DNA from: Urechidicola croceus
Lineage (GTDB): Bacteria; Bacteroidota; Bacteroidia; Flavobacteriales; Flavobacteriaceae
Direction of reading: 5' to 3'
NCBI GenBank assembly: GCA_905181865.1
Contig: CAJIZG010000003.1
Span: 1-64,000 of the forward strand
DNA: 64,000 bases
The stretch's first letter is position 1; each line of letters begins with the position of its first letter. Under the pieces are notes generated by a model, which was given only the letters and a program-made list of their open reading frames with translations, was not told the origin of the DNA and did no database searches. Shown here piece by piece: positions 46,211-56,333 of the stretch. A program made the position numbers and the translations under genes.

Positions 46211-47512
46211 TTACTGTGGATTTCTTATTTTAAGCGAACCGATAATCAAAAAAACCGAAAAGGCTAAAGTGAGATAACTAATATAGCCATATGTACCAAA
46301 CTCTGAATAACAATAACTAAATAAACTTGGGGCTATAGCGCTTGCCATTACCAAAAAGCTCATCACCTTTCCTGTTATAACTCCCAAATATTTTCTCCCA
46401 TAATACCGTGGCCAGGTTACAGCATTTACAACAGCAAACAAACCACCACACGTACCTAGTCCAACAATCAATAAATAAACACCAAAGGTGTTTGATAAGA
46501 ATAATAATCCCAAAGAAGCTAATAAACCGCTCACCTGCATTATATAAACGTAGATTTTATGATGAACATAATCACTTAAAATATTACACAGTGTAGATAC
46601 CGATATGGCAATAATAGATATAGGTATAAAAACAGCAATGGCTTGATTTTTGGAATAATCTTGACTCCCAAAGATAGATACCACATGAAACGTAAAACCT
46701 GTGATAAAAAAACTATTAAAAGCAAGTGTTAAACCAATCATCCAAAAAGCACGCGTTTTTTTGGTTTCTTCTAATGTGAAATCAGTTTCAACTTTTATGG
46801 CTTTCGTCGTTTTGGCCTTTTTAGTAACTCCATCTGGAAGTAAATTAAAATCCTCAGGTCTATTCCGATACAACTGAAAAACGCAAAAACTAAAGATAAA
46901 TAAACAAATGGCTAATAGTTGCCAACTCATTTCCCAACCATGATTATCGACAAGGTAATTGATAAAAATTGGTGAACTAGAAAAACCCAAAGTAACCGCA
47001 ATACTACTTATGGAGTTTACTTTACCCCTGTTTTTATCGAACCAAATCATTATCATATTTCTTGATGCCATGGTCAATACTCCTTGTCCACAAAAACGGA
47101 TAAAGAAAAACAAAATAGTCATTAACACAAAAGGTACTATCCAAGAATTAAAATTAAACACATTTTTAATGCTATCACTTATTTCAACCGATACAGAACA
47201 GAGAAGTAATGATATTCCTAAAAATAGGGTCGCAAAAAAGGCAACATAACGCGCGCCATATAAATCAAATAACACGCCTGCCTTTGTTACAAAAAAAGCA
47301 CTGAGCAATGTTCCAATCATATATGCATTACTAAATTGATTTCTACTTAAGCCCAAAGCATCTTTTACGGGGTCCGTAAAAATTGAAACCCCTACTGTTT
47401 GTCCAGGAATACTTGCTAGAATACCAAGACTTCCTATAAAAAGCAATATATAACCATAAAAAAATGGAAATTTATTGGGGTTTATAAATGAAAATTTATT
47501 CAAACTTGACAT
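46211..47512 (-). CDS. MFS transporter
   Basis: The start at 47512 (MSSLNKFSF) is preferred; the frame opens at 47551. The protein of about 433 residues has 12 hydrophobic helices with a charged central loop (KKAKTTKAIKVETDFTLEE), as in the major facilitator superfamily. The loop 2-3 motif is GVLFDLYGARYV, close to the usual GxLaDrxGxr. The overall pattern (FFYGYILLFIGSLGIL, GQGVLTMASRNMIMIWF) resembles the oxalate/formate-antiporter-like subgroup with monocarboxylate substrates, but I cannot name a substrate. It is a single gene, divergent from the DUF1853 gene. Confidence 0.88.
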   Translation of the reverse strand: MSSLNKFSFINPNKFPFFYGYILLFIGSLGILASIPGQTVGVSIFTDPVKDALGLSRNQFSNAYMIGTLLSAFFVTKAGVLFDLYGARYVAFFATLFLGISLLLCSVSVEISDSIKNVFNFNSWIVPFVLMTILFFFIRFCGQGVLTMASRNMIMIWFDKNRGKVNSISSIAVTLGFSSSPIFINYLVDNHGWEMSWQLLAICLFIFSFCVFQLYRNRPEDFNLLPDGVTKKAKTTKAIKVETDFTLEETKKTRAFWMIGLTLAFNSFFITGFTFHVVSIFGSQDYSKNQAIAVFIPISIIAISVSTLCNILSDYVHHKIYVYIMQVSGLLASLGLLFLSNTFGVYLLIVGLGTCGGLFAVVNAVTWPRYYGRKYLGVITGKVMSFLVMASAIAPSLFSYCYSEFGTYGYISYLTLAFSVFLIIGSLKIRNPQ

Positions 47513-47695
47513 CTGTATTTGTAAGAGCTCAAATATAAGTTTAATATTCACTGAACTAATTAAAACAATTGATTGATTAAAATAATTGTTTCAAAGTAAC
47601 CTTATACTTTATGGATAGGTTAAATTGCATTGCATCATAAAAGATGTTTGATTCATACTATTAATATCTTCGAAATCTTATACATTCGCAACTTC

Positions 47696-48514
47696 ATGGA
47701 TTTAAAGTCGAAACAGTTAGAACTCCAATATCAAGGATATTTAAACACCTCTTTATTATGGAAGGATCATGCCGTATTGGGATTGAATCAACTAGAACTT
47801 CCTGAGAAAAGTGCGGTAGTTTTTGATAAGTTGATTCCTGATCAGTTACGATTAGGAAAGCGCGTTGAACGTTTTGTAAATAACCTTTTACAGCAACATG
47901 AGAATATTGAAATACTAGCAGAAAATGAACAAATACAAAATGACAAAATAACCATTGGCGAAATAGACAGTATCTTAAAGTTTGATGATGTTCCTATTCA
48001 TCTAGAAATTGTCTTTAAATTCTATTTATATGATCCTTTAATAGGATCTTCTGAAATTGAACATTGGATTGGCCCAAATAGAAATGATAATTTAGTAAAA
48101 AAGCTTCATAAGTTAAAAGACAAGCAATTACCGTTAATTCGTAATATACACACAAAGCCTTTATTGAGAAAATTAAAAATAAACTTAGAAGATATTCTTC
48201 AACGTGTTCATTTTAAGGCACTATTATTTGAACCATATAATACAAAAACTATTGAATTTAAATTATTGAACAAGGATTGTTTAAAAGGATTTTACATCCA
48301 TTTTTCTGAAATACAACAATTTTCACAATCTAAATTTTATATACCGTCAAAAACAGATTGGTTGCAGGATATTCATCCATATGTAAATTGGTTGACGTTT
48401 GAAAGTTTTAATAAAATACTCATGATACAAATTAATGAAAAACGAGCTCCTTTGTGCTGGATAAAATTCCCAAACGGGATACTTAAAAAGTTCTTTGTAG
48501 TTTGGTGGGATTAA
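47696..48514 (+). CDS. DUF1853 family protein
   Basis: The start at 47696 (MDLKSKQLELQYQGYL) is chosen because the preceding codons are not conserved. The 272-residue protein shows DUF1853 motifs: RLGKRVERFVNNLLQQ, then TIGEIDSILKF, VPIHLEIVFKFYLYDPL and WIGPNRNDNLVKKLHKLKDK. The GEID..HLE..FKFYL arrangement resembles the PD-(D/E)XK nuclease fold, so a DNA-related function is conceivable. It is soluble and stands alone, divergent from the MFS gene. Family function is unknown. Confidence 0.85.
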   Translation: MDLKSKQLELQYQGYLNTSLLWKDHAVLGLNQLELPEKSAVVFDKLIPDQLRLGKRVERFVNNLLQQHENIEILAENEQIQNDKITIGEIDSILKFDDVPIHLEIVFKFYLYDPLIGSSEIEHWIGPNRNDNLVKKLHKLKDKQLPLIRNIHTKPLLRKLKINLEDILQRVHFKALLFEPYNTKTIEFKLLNKDCLKGFYIHFSEIQQFSQSKFYIPSKTDWLQDIHPYVNWLTFESFNKILMIQINEKRAPLCWIKFPNGILKKFFVVWWD

Positions 48515-48652
48515 AGCTGCCTTAACGTTAAAACTTATTACTATAATAAAGAGTTTATCACGTTATTGGATTGTCACTATATTTTTTAAATTAAAAAATA
48601 TAATTAAATTTCGTTAGAAATTCATGAGGTTTTGAGAAATATTTAATTCTTT

Positions 48653-49432
48653 TTACCGAGCTTGTTTAATCAAGGTAGCTAAATAAACATACTTTAAGTC
48701 TCTTAAATCCAATCCATTATTTATTACTTTTGTTTCCTTATCGGATGGTTTACTTATAACTGCGCCTTTCATAAAGTACTGGTCGTAATCCTTAAACATA
48801 TTTACTGTCATATGAGATGTATATGTATTACTCCCAGTAGGAGAAATTATTCTTACCAAAATCCAACCCTCCTTTTCACTGTTATTCACCTGTTTTTGAT
48901 GCATTGGTTTAAATATTTTATTTTCAGCCATTTCATAAGCATTATAATTTTTCAATTCAACTTTCATCATATCTAAGGAAGCTACGGTGCCTAGTGGAAC
49001 TTTATATTCAGGGGATGTTCCATTTATTTGTTCTACATATAATTTAATTGCTAAATCTCTCGATTTACCTGTACGTTCTATTATTTTCTCAAGAACATCT
49101 TCCGACATATCTGGATAAGCGTCTGTAAGCGCTTTTGTAAAATCTCCTTCTCCATTCATCATTTTAACAGGGTCATCGTATATATTTACTGTTAAATATT
49201 GATACTGTTGATCTTCACCTCCAGGTTGTAATTTCCATAAGTCCCAACCAATGATATCTCCATTTTTAACACGCTCTTTATGGATATTCTCCCAAAAACC
49301 TTCAGTTTCCATATATGCAACTTCTTGTTCATTATCTACTCTCATGAATTCAAAAAGCAGATATATTTTTTCTTGTGCATTAACATTATAAATAAATAAT
49401 GTAACTACTAGTACCATCAATAAATTTTTCAT
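48653..49432 (-). CDS. secreted protein of unknown function
   Basis: The 259-residue protein has a clear signal peptide (LLMVLVVTLFIYNVNAQ) and no lipobox, so it is periplasmic or secreted. Two similar halves are suggested: LLFEFMRVDNEQEVAYMETE, ...GDIIGWDLWKLQPG, YLTVNIYDDP, and later MVKVELKN-type, EGWILVRIISPTG, SHMTVNMFKDY. This pattern resembles a duplicated ferredoxin-like (dimeric alpha/beta barrel) fold. I do not recognise a named family. It is a single gene divergent from the EamA transporter. Confidence 0.7.
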   Translation of the reverse strand: MKNLLMVLVVTLFIYNVNAQEKIYLLFEFMRVDNEQEVAYMETEGFWENIHKERVKNGDIIGWDLWKLQPGGEDQQYQYLTVNIYDDPVKMMNGEGDFTKALTDAYPDMSEDVLEKIIERTGKSRDLAIKLYVEQINGTSPEYKVPLGTVASLDMMKVELKNYNAYEMAENKIFKPMHQKQVNNSEKEGWILVRIISPTGSNTYTSHMTVNMFKDYDQYFMKGAVISKPSDKETKVINNGLDLRDLKYVYLATLIKQAR

Positions 49433-49735
49433 ATTAGATAAGGTTTAAAATTAGATTTATTAGTAATCCCATAGCGGTATAGCTTGTTCAATATACAAAA
49501 AAGATAAGTATAAAACCACTAATATGTTAAGATCTAGAACATGGCAGTTTTGGTTAATTTATCTAGTAAAATCCAAACATCAAACACAACTATATTATTT
49601 GCTGTGAATTCATTGAATTTGGCGCACTTGATCCTAGATTTAGGAAAATAATAAATAGTAAAGTATAAAATAAACGTATTAAAAGGTTATTAAAAAAACG
49701 TACACTAAAATTATTAAAAACTTATCTTCGCAGCC
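49433..49735. other. intergenic region between divergent genes
   Basis: About 300 bases of AT-rich DNA between the secreted-protein gene and the EamA gene. It should contain both promoters; no gene is seen. Confidence 0.4.
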
Positions 49736-50635
49736 ATGTGGATGTATCTTGGTCTTTTGGCAGCATTATTTTTAGGTTTACACAATCTTTGTAAGAAACA
49801 CGCTGTGCAAGAAAATGAAGTGTTTCCGGTTCTATTAGGAGCTATTACTTCAGGATTCCTGTTATTTGTTCCTTTATTCCTTGGCTCTATATATTTTCCA
49901 GAATATACCAAAGAGATTGGATTTTATATCGATACTATTCCTTGGGAAACACATGGTTTTATTTTCATTAAATCAATGATAATGGCAGCCTCTTGGATAT
50001 TGGCCTATCAAGCTTTAAAACATCTACCCTTAACCATTGTTGTGCCCATACGCTCCGCAGGTCCTTTTTTTACATTTATCGGAGCTATTTTAATTTACCA
50101 TGAAAGTCCTAATATTTCGCAATGGATTGGATTTTTTTTTATTATATTCTCTGTATTACTATATTCTAGAATTGGAAGAAAAGAAGGTATTAACTTTAAA
50201 AATAACAAATGGATTTATGCGATTATTGGGGCTACATTTTTAGGGGCTTCTAGTGGATTGTACGATAAATTTTTAATTCAGAATTTAGCATTGAATCCCC
50301 AGACGTTACTATTCTGGTTCTGTTTATATACAATTTTTATTTTATTAGTTATCGTATCCATAACCTGGTTTCCAAATGCTGAAAAGAGAAAGCATTTTAA
50401 ATGGCGATGGTCTATTCCTGCAGTTGGAATTTTATTACAAACAGCTGATTATTTTTACTATAAAGCCTTGCAAGACCCTGATGCTTTGATCATGCTATTA
50501 TCTGCTATAAAAAGAAGTCAAATAATTATTGCTGTTGTTATAGGCGGACTCATATTTAAGGAAAAATACAAACGCAAAAAATTGATTCCATTAGTTGGAA
50601 TTATGATAGGAGTGTTTTTAATTCTATATTCTTAG
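49736..50635 (+). CDS. EamA/DMT-family transporter
   Basis: The 299-residue protein has ten hydrophobic helices in two EamA repeats (LGLLAALFLGLHNLCKKHA; WIYAIIGATFLGASSGLYDK). The conserved AYQALKHLPLTIVVPIRSAG and the second-half YYKALQDPDALIMLLSAIKR match the drug/metabolite transporter family, where they line the pathway. Substrate is unknown; many relatives export amino acids or metabolites. Two ATG codons (49736 and two codons on) are possible starts. It is convergent with the MDR dehydrogenase gene, 8 bases apart. Confidence 0.9.
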   Translation: MWMYLGLLAALFLGLHNLCKKHAVQENEVFPVLLGAITSGFLLFVPLFLGSIYFPEYTKEIGFYIDTIPWETHGFIFIKSMIMAASWILAYQALKHLPLTIVVPIRSAGPFFTFIGAILIYHESPNISQWIGFFFIIFSVLLYSRIGRKEGINFKNNKWIYAIIGATFLGASSGLYDKFLIQNLALNPQTLLFWFCLYTIFILLVIVSITWFPNAEKRKHFKWRWSIPAVGILLQTADYFYYKALQDPDALIMLLSAIKRSQIIIAVVIGGLIFKEKYKRKKLIPLVGIMIGVFLILYS

Positions 50636-50643
50636 CAGAAAAT

Positions 50644-51583
50644 TTATAAGGTAACCACCACTTTACCTATAGTTCTTCCACTTTCCAATTGTAGATGAGC
50701 TTGTGCCATACTGCTAAATAGAAATGTTTTAGAAACATGTGGTTTTAGAATACCATTTTCTAACATTTCTTTTAAAGTGTTCATGTCCTTCCCATTAGAT
50801 TGTACAAATAAATTAGAAACATTAACATTTTGTTTTTTTGCAAAATTTATTATTTCAATTGAAAATCCCCCTGTAGGTATTGAAACAATTGCCCCTCCCT
50901 CTCTTACAACTTTAACAGAGTTGTACAAAATATCACCATTAAACATATCAAAAACAAAATCAATATCGCATAAAACTTCTTCAAAGACTTGCGATATGTA
51001 ATCTATATGCTCTTCTGCACCCAGAGAAATAACAAGATCTTTATTTTTATCAGAACTTGTAGAAATTACATAAGCACCCATTGCTTTGGCTATTTGAATG
51101 GCGAAATGCCCGACTCCACCTGATCCTGCATGAATCAAAACTCTATCGTTCTTTTTTATTCTTGATTTTAGAACTTGCAATGCTGTTAAAGCAGCTAAAG
51201 TATTAGCAGCCGCCTCATTAAAAGAAATAGAAGAAGGTGTTTTTGCTAAGTGACTTTCTGGCGAAGCAACATATTCAGCATATCCATTACCTTTTCCTGG
51301 GAAATTAACCATTCCAAATACTTTATCTCCAATTTCAAATTGAGTTACCTTTTTCCTTTTGAAACCACATTCCCCGAAATATCCCAACCTATAATCTCGG
51401 GTCTTTGTTCATCATAGATAAAATTCAAAACACGTTCAGTTTGCCTTACTTTATAATCTACTGGATTTATACTTATAGCTTTCACTTCAATCAAAACTTC
51501 ATATCACCAATTTCTAGTTTCGATAATTCGCGTTCAATAAGGTTTTCAACTCCACCTATTTTTTCTAATACTATAGCTCTCAT
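50644..51583 (-). pseudogene. MDR-family zinc-binding-dehydrogenase-like protein with two frameshifts
   Basis: The N-terminus starts at the ATG at 51581-51583 (RAIVLEKIGGVENLIEREL). After IGD the frame must change by one base (about 51510) to continue as EVLIEVKAISINPVDYKVRQ and IIGWDISGNVVSKGK, and again in the A5 run near 51357 to reach KVTQFEIGDKVFG and the long frame to 50644 (NADP loop VLIHAGSGGVGHFAIQIAKA). Corrected, it is a normal quinone oxidoreductase-like protein of about 313 residues without structural zinc. Each break needs one added base. It may be a true pseudogene or sequencing error. Confidence 0.8.
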
Positions 51584-51760
51584 GGTTTATTGATTTAAAT
51601 CATATATAAAAGTGTAGTCATAGAAATAAATATCACATTACAATTTATCTAAAACAATATTGAATACTATTCTAATCTAATAGCACAAAAAATAAATTGT
51701 CGTATTCACCGTTACCATGCAATAATTATATTTGAATGATTTCGTAATTTAATTTATATT

Positions 51761-52270
51761 ATGAAAGTACTTTTTAAAAGTATCTCGTTGTTTTTAGTTC
51801 TTGGCCTTTCAATATCATGTTCTAAAAATAAAATATCAAAGGATACTACTTGTTTTAAATGGCTTCATTATAAAGTGCATTACGAAAATGTAAGTTGGTA
51901 ACAGAGCCAGTTAAAGCATGCAAAAATGGGTGGTATGTTGGTATCTGCAAAAAGTAAAGAAGCCCATAATTTCATTTACAAACCGAGTAAAGAAACTAGT
52001 TTATGGCTAGAGGCTTCTGTTAAATTAACGGAATACGCTTAGCTTTGAAGAGATCGATAGCCAATAAATTTTAAAAATCGGGCTGCCAAAGAATCAAATT
52101 ATTGGTATGACGGCAAAGAACACTTGCTAGTAATTGAATGGCCATCTGAAAGATACAATGATGGGGAAATGAGGAAATACTCGAGAACACACAAGGGACT
52201 AAATTATTGGCTTTGTTTGTGAATAAACGAGTTGATTATACTTTCAATATTGAAAAATCAAGTTGTGTTG
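51761..52270 (+). pseudogene. decayed lipoprotein with C-type-lectin-like domain
   Basis: It begins MKVLFKSISLFLVLGLSISC, a lipoprotein signal, then continues in broken frames: YKVHYENVSW, a stop, QLKHAKMGGMLVSAKSKEAH, SLWLEASVKL, a stop, and later RAAKESNYWYDGKEHLLVIE-like pieces and GLNYWLCL. The order (xSWxxAxxHAKxMGGxLVSxxSxEEx...W...NYWLCL) is that of a C-type lectin-like fold. At least two stops and frame changes make it non-functional. The original ligand cannot be inferred. Confidence 0.6.
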
Positions 52271-52631
52271 TTTTGATTACACTTCTCTGAAGTCTTGGTA
52301 TGCTTTACTATATGATAAGTAGTAGATGAATCAAATGTTTATCTCTACGTTTTAACGATTTTAACTTCTAAAAATTACTTCACTACTAAATTAATACTTG
52401 CACTACTCAAATCAGAAATTTTATAAATTAAAAGTTTACTCTTTTTAATAAATATCATAATTAATATTGGTTTTAAACTGGTTTCAAGAGTTAAAAAAAT
52501 ATGCTAAAAATTATCTTATATTGTTTTTTTAGATTAAAAATTATAATCAAAAAAAACTTAACCAACTTATAATGAATTTTTTACATCATTTTATTAAAGA
52601 TTAAAATATTTAATACTAAAAACCTCTTTAT

Positions 52632-52654
52632 TAATAGTAATGCTATTATATTTG
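52632..52654 (+). promoter_or_regulatory. putative operator/-7 box of the TetR-ABC-HlyD-TolC operon
   Basis: TAATAG-N5-CTATTA (52632-52648) is an inverted repeat that overlaps the start of TATATTTG (52647-52654), a perfect -7 box. The TetR gene starts at 52674. No good -33 element is seen. Confidence 0.4.
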
Positions 52655-52673
52655 CATAAAATATTATTAATAA

Positions 52674-53354
52674 ATGAAAAAATTACTTTTAAATTTTAAA
52701 ATAGAAATTCCGAAAGGCATTTATTTAAAAGATCCAGAGTCATCAGCATTGGGCAAAAAAATTATTGAAAATAGTATTATTTTAATTGAAAATACCGGAT
52801 TTGAAGACTTTAATTTTAAAAAATTAGGTCTCACTATATCCTCAAATGAAAGTTCCATATATAGATACTTTGAGAGTAAACATAAGTTACTTATTTACTT
52901 AACTTCTTGGTATTGGACATGGATAGAATATCAACTAGTTATTGAAACTTATAGTATCAACAAACCCAAAGAGAAATTGATAAAAGCAATTGAAATCGTT
53001 ACACGAACTACAAAGATAGATAGTAATTACAATCACATAAATGAAGTTTTACTAAATCAAATTGTAATTAATGAGAATTCTAAATCATATCTCACCAAAA
53101 ACGTAGATTCAGAAAATAAAGAAGGCTTTTTTATATCATATAAGCGTGTCGTAAACCGCTTTTCAGAAATTATATCTGTATTTAATGAAGACTACCATTT
53201 TAATTTAAGTTTGGCGAGTACCATAATAGAGGGTGCTTTGCACCAGCACTTCATAAAAAACCATTTTAAGTCCATTACAAATTGTAATAATGAAGCGACC
53301 CCAACCCATTTTTTTACAAATATAGCCTTACAAACATTATCGAATGAAGAATAA
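52674..53354 (+). CDS. TetR/AcrR-family regulator of the export operon
   Basis: The 226-residue protein has an N-terminal HTH in which the recognition part reads SSNESSIYRYFESKHKLLIY, as in TetR proteins, preceded by IENTGFEDFNFKKLGLTI. The N-terminal 25 residues are an extension common to regulators of this operon type in Bacteroidota. The remaining helical domain is not assignable to a ligand. It overlaps the start of the ABC gene at 53344 and is the first gene of the operon, so it probably represses the operon. Confidence 0.85.
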   Translation: MKKLLLNFKIEIPKGIYLKDPESSALGKKIIENSIILIENTGFEDFNFKKLGLTISSNESSIYRYFESKHKLLIYLTSWYWTWIEYQLVIETYSINKPKEKLIKAIEIVTRTTKIDSNYNHINEVLLNQIVINENSKSYLTKNVDSENKEGFFISYKRVVNRFSEIISVFNEDYHFNLSLASTIIEGALHQHFIKNHFKSITNCNNEATPTHFFTNIALQTLSNEE

Positions 53355-54974
53355 ACCCTTATCTCCTTGGAAACGACTGATTGGTCTTTTAAAATTAATT
53401 CCTAATCGTATTTCCTTAGTCTCAACAACGCTTTCACGTTGCTTTCTTTTTGCCAATTTGTCTTTTTGCTTTGATGCATAAATGTACTTAGCTAAGTCAG
53501 TTATTTTAGTAACTGGTGGATCTGCTGTTTCAGTGATCAACACTAGATCTAATTCTAACTTATTTGCATTATACAACAACGTATTTTTACAAGGGCCTCT
53601 TTAGAACTAAGTTATCGATTTCCAAAAATTAAAATGAATGAGCTTCGTAATTACTATCTACCAGAAATGGCAAATAGATTTTTCGATACTTTAACAATTC
53701 AAAAAGGACTCTCTAAAATATTAATAGATGTTCCTTCTGCCTTATTACAAATAATTTTTGCTTTAATTCTACTCTCATTCTATCATGCATTCTTTATCAT
53801 TTTTGGTATTTTATTGTTGCTCTTAATATATATCGTATTTAAGTATACCGCACAACGCGGATTAGAAACAAGTTTAAAAGAATCAAAAATAAAGTATAAA
53901 ATTGCACATTGGTTACAAGAGGTGTCTCGTGCTGTAGTAAGTTTTAAACTTTCCGGGAATACAGGGTTGGCAATGTCTAAAAGTGATCACCTGATTGCAG
54001 ATTATTTAGATTCTAGAGAAAATCATTTTAAGATTTTATTATTGCAGTATATCCAAATGATTGGTTTTAAAGTATTAGTTACCGCAGGTTTACTAGTTAT
54101 AGGGGGTTATTTAGTTTTAGATCAACGCATGAATATTGGACAATTTGTTGCTGCTGAAATAATTATAATTTTGGTTATTAATTCGGTTGAAAAATTAATT
54201 TTAGGATTGGAATCTTTTTATGATGTATTAACATCTATAGAAAAACTAGGCCAAGTTATTGATAAACCAATAGAATCTCAAAGAGGCGAAATAATCAAAT
54301 CCAATAAGGACTTAAACATTGAACTTCGAAATATAACTTATGAAGTTAAAAATAGAAATAACCCGATATTAAACAATATTTCATTGGTTATAACTCCCAA
54401 AGATAGGATCTTAATTCAAGGTGGCAGCGGTTCAGGAAAATCGAGTTTATTGCAACTAATTGCAGGATTAAACGCTGCTACATCGGGTTATATCTATGTT
54501 AACAGCCTTTCTATAGATAGCCTTCTGATTAAAAAATACCGAGCAAATTTGGGGTTATCACTTTCAGAAGAAACTCCATTTGAAGGATCGATTAGAGAGA
54601 ATATCACTTTTGGTGATGAAAGTATTCCTGATGAAATAATATATGAAACATTCGAAAAACTAGGTTTAATTGACTTTTTAAAACTGCAGTCAAATGGATT
54701 AAATACGATATTAAACCCTCAAGGAAAACAAATTGCTTACACAACCTCGAAGAAATTGATTTTGGCGCGTGCAATTGTTAAGAGACCTAAATTATTGATA
54801 CTGGATGATCCATTAGAAAATTTTAATAAAATAGAAGCTACAAAAATAGTTGATTTTTTATCTCATAAAAACCAACCTTGGAGTCTAATTGTAGTTAGCA
54901 ATAATGAATATTGGAAATCAAAATGTAATAAGCATATTTTGCTTAAAGATGGAAACATCGTTAATAATCTATAA
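53344..54974 (+). pseudogene. ABC transporter of a T1SS-like exporter, N-terminal membrane part disrupted
   Basis: The original N-terminus is visible at 53344 (KNKPLSPWKRLIGLLKL), but after 18 codons the sequence turns into unrelated DNA and this frame stops near 53476. Transporter homology resumes at about 53574 (QQRIFTRASLELSYRFPKIK) and then stays intact from the ATG at 53634 to 54974. That part has four membrane helices and an ATPase domain with Walker A IQGGSGSGKSSLLQL and Walker B KLLILDDPLENF; the signature is the degenerate YTTSKKLILARAI typical of this group. About 75 residues covering the first two helices are missing, so export function is doubtful unless the 446-residue form works. 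Confidence 0.8.
53397..53570 (-). pseudogene. infC: antisense fragment of infC (translation initiation factor IF-3)
   Basis: On the minus strand an uninterrupted frame reads LELDLVLITETADPPVTKI, then DLAKYIYASKQKDKLAKRKQ and VVETKEIRLGI. This is the end of the IF-3 N-terminal domain, the linker helix and the start of the C-terminal domain (compare LDLVEISPNADPPVCKIMDY of typical IF-3). It has no start codon, no rest of the gene, and lies exactly between the two halves of the ABC transporter gene. Substitutions (for example TK for the usual CK) suggest age or a diverged donor. Confidence 0.7.
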
Positions 54975-54977
54975 GTA

Positions 54978-56333
54978 ATGTTAAATATATCAAAAAATAA
55001 AGTTTCTGAAAACATCGATTTTAAAACGTTTAAATCTGGCCAAGAAATTTTCACAAAAGAATACCATCAAAAGTTTCGAAAATTTTTAGTAGGATTTTCT
55101 ATATTTATTTTGTTAATACTCTTTCTTCCATGGACGCAAAATATAACAAGCAACGGCAATGTAACAACTTTAAAACCGAATCAACGCCCGCAAACAATAC
55201 AATCTCAGATTCCAGGGCGTATTGAACAATGGTTCGTACGAGAAGGTGATTTTGTAAAAAGAGGCGATACCATACTCCGGATTTCAGAAGTGAAAAGCGA
55301 ATATTTTGATAAAAAGTTAACTGAGCGAACCAACAATCAAATATTGTCGAAGTCCTCATCGTTAGAAGCATATAAAAATAAAGAGGTTGCAATAGAAAAT
55401 CAAATTTTAGCCATAATTCAAGAACAAAACCTAAAACTCGAACAGGCAAGAAACAAGTTACTGCAAGTACGTCTAAAAGTTAAAACAGATAGTATTGATT
55501 TAGTATCTATTAAGATTAACGCAGAAATTGCAGAAATACAATATAAACGTACGCTTTCTTTACAAAACGATGGTCTAAAAGCGGTAAAAGATGTAGAGGA
55601 AAAGCGAGCGAAATTACAAGAAGCAAATGCGAAATTTATATCTCAACAGAATAAATTTTTAACGACTAAAAATGATGTGATCAATGCCAAACTTATTATT
55701 ATGACAGTTAGTTCTACCTATGGAGATAAACTGGCAAAAGCACAAAGCACTTTGTTTGCAGCCCAATCTGGAGGTTATGAAACGGAGGCAGAAGTTTCGA
55801 AATTAAAAAATAAACTAGCGAATTATAAAAAGCGGAATAGTCTGTTATTTGTTACTTCACCTCAAGATGGGTATATAAATAAGGCTATAAAATCGGGTCT
55901 TGGAGAAACTTTTAAAGAAGGAGAAAAGCTTGTAAGTATAATGCCTGCAAATTATGAATTGGCAGTAGAAATGTACGTGCGCCCTATCGATTTGCCGTTA
56001 ATACATATTGGGGAGGAATTAAGAGTACAGTTTGATGGGTGGCCTGCTATTGTTTTTAGTGGGTGGCCTAATGCGTCTTATGGTACTTATGGGGCAAGAG
56101 TGATAGCGATTGAAAATTTCATTAGTGAAAACGGTAAATTCCGTGTTCTAATAGAACCAGATAGCAATGATGTTAATTGGCCAATTGCCATACGTGTCGG
56201 ATCAGGAGCAAGAACAATCGCTTTATTAGATAACGTTCCTATTTGGTATGAATTATGGAGACAGATAAATAGTTTTCCCCCTAATTTTTACCAACCTAAA
56301 AGCAATAATTCAAAAGATAAAAAGAAAGCCTAA
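54978..56333 (+). CDS. HlyD-family membrane fusion protein
   Basis: The 451-residue protein has a single N-terminal membrane helix (FLVGFSIFILLILFLPW), a lipoyl/barrel-sandwich half (GRIEQWFVREGDFVKRGDTI), a long coiled coil (residues about 130-260, with KLQEANAKFISQQNKF), the second lipoyl half (LFVTSPQDGYINKAIKSGLG) and a C-terminal beta domain (VQFDGWPAIVFSGWPNASYG). It would join the inner-membrane ABC unit to the TolC-like channel. It starts 3 bases after the ABC gene and abuts the TolC gene with no gap. Confidence 0.92.
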   Translation: MLNISKNKVSENIDFKTFKSGQEIFTKEYHQKFRKFLVGFSIFILLILFLPWTQNITSNGNVTTLKPNQRPQTIQSQIPGRIEQWFVREGDFVKRGDTILRISEVKSEYFDKKLTERTNNQILSKSSSLEAYKNKEVAIENQILAIIQEQNLKLEQARNKLLQVRLKVKTDSIDLVSIKINAEIAEIQYKRTLSLQNDGLKAVKDVEEKRAKLQEANAKFISQQNKFLTTKNDVINAKLIIMTVSSTYGDKLAKAQSTLFAAQSGGYETEAEVSKLKNKLANYKKRNSLLFVTSPQDGYINKAIKSGLGETFKEGEKLVSIMPANYELAVEMYVRPIDLPLIHIGEELRVQFDGWPAIVFSGWPNASYGTYGARVIAIENFISENGKFRVLIEPDSNDVNWPIAIRVGSGARTIALLDNVPIWYELWRQINSFPPNFYQPKSNNSKDKKKA

